From the NCBI GenBank assembly GCA_021163465.1, contig JAGGWU010000170.1, forward strand, positions 1 to 12,943: a DNA stretch of 12,943 nucleotides, in the 5' to 3' direction. Below are positions 12,848 to 12,943 of the stretch, piece by piece. The translations under genes were made by a program, and so were the position numbers. Position 1 is the first letter of the stretch. The number at the start of each line of letters is the position of its first letter. Below the pieces are notes generated by a model. The model searched no databases. It was given only the letters and a program-made list of their open reading frames with translations, and was not told where the DNA came from. Origin of the DNA: Candidatus Bipolaricaulota bacterium. GTDB taxonomy: Bacteria > Bipolaricaulota > Bipolaricaulia > Bipolaricaulales > Bipolaricaulaceae.

Positions 12848-12943
12848 AGAAGTGGTTTCAAAACCCGTGCGTTTTCGGCTAATCTTGAGGTATGCGGGAG
12901 CAAGGCTATGAGCTGACGGATGAACAGTGGGAAAGGATCCGAC
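12845..12943 (+). mobile_element. Left end of an IS5-type insertion sequence (cut by window edge)
   Basis: The sequence becomes more AT-rich after about 12845 and contains TTTAGAAGTGGTTTCAAAAC, a likely terminal inverted repeat region with a GGTTT-CA-AAACC palindrome. A transposase start follows 40-50 bp later. The exact boundary and target duplication cannot be set without the right end. The HD-GYP remnant ends at the same point, so the element probably inserted into or next to it. Confidence 0.6.
12892..12943 (+). CDS. IS5-family transposase, N-terminal fragment
   Basis: Only 17 codons are in the window: MREQGYELTDEQWERIR. The pattern (Y/E)LTDEQWERI is the classic N-terminus of IS5-family transposases (DUF4096-type domain), normally followed by a Pro-Leu-Leu-Pro segment. 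An in-frame TGA at 12886 makes the ATG at 12892 the first possible start. The GAGG next to it is too close to be a good Shine-Dalgarno. The rest of the gene, including the catalytic DDE residues, lies beyond the window, so activity cannot be judged. Confidence 0.8.
   Translation, partial: MREQGYELTDEQWERIR

Noticed and set aside
1..12943. CRISPR arrays or tandem repeats
   Set aside because: I read through the window and saw no regularly spaced direct repeats.

Overview
The window is GC-rich, tightly packed bacterial chromosome: about a dozen genes, mostly in short operons with overlapping stop and start codons. It also holds one tRNA and, at the right end, the left edge of an insertion sequence. 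Outer-membrane-type secreted proteins, a bacterial F-type ATPase epsilon subunit, FabF and bacterial RNase III point to a diderm-like bacterium. Base composition, the FmdE-family gene and apparently leaderless starts suggest a deep-branching, possibly thermophilic lineage such as a candidate phylum. The phylum is a guess; no marker here settles it.

Region 1 (1-5230, minus strand) is a three-gene operon for the cell envelope, transcribed right to left. It encodes a secreted subtilisin-like protease with a C-terminal FlgD/type-IX-sorting-like domain, a small PorV-like outer-membrane beta-barrel, and a large secreted protein that runs off the left edge of the window. The large protein joins a beta-rich N-terminal part, a motif like that of SprA-type cell-surface proteins, and beta-propeller blades. 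A promoter with its -10 box only 8 nt before the protease ATG suggests a leaderless transcript.

Region 2 (5271-8027, minus strand) is a four-gene operon: a TroA/ZnuA-family binding protein, an FmdE-family protein, an ABC ATPase and an ABC-3 permease. It looks like a zinc/manganese importer, but the binding protein keeps only one of the four usual metal ligands, and an FmdE-family protein sits inside the operon. The substrate may therefore not be plain Zn or Mn.

Region 3 (8028-8917) has divergent promoters. To the right they drive tRNA-Gln(TTG) followed after 4 nt by rnc (RNase III). The rnc start has no Shine-Dalgarno sequence, and a normally conserved catalytic Asp is Ala.

Region 4 (8907-12578) holds a TrkA-C membrane protein and a nitrilase-family amidase (minus), a divergent macro-domain protein (plus), and atpC-fabF (minus). 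Both convergent gene pairs overlap at their stop codons.

Region 5 (12579-12943) contains no intact gene until the end. It holds a frameshifted remnant of an HD-GYP domain and, abutting it, the start of an IS5-type transposase cut by the right edge.
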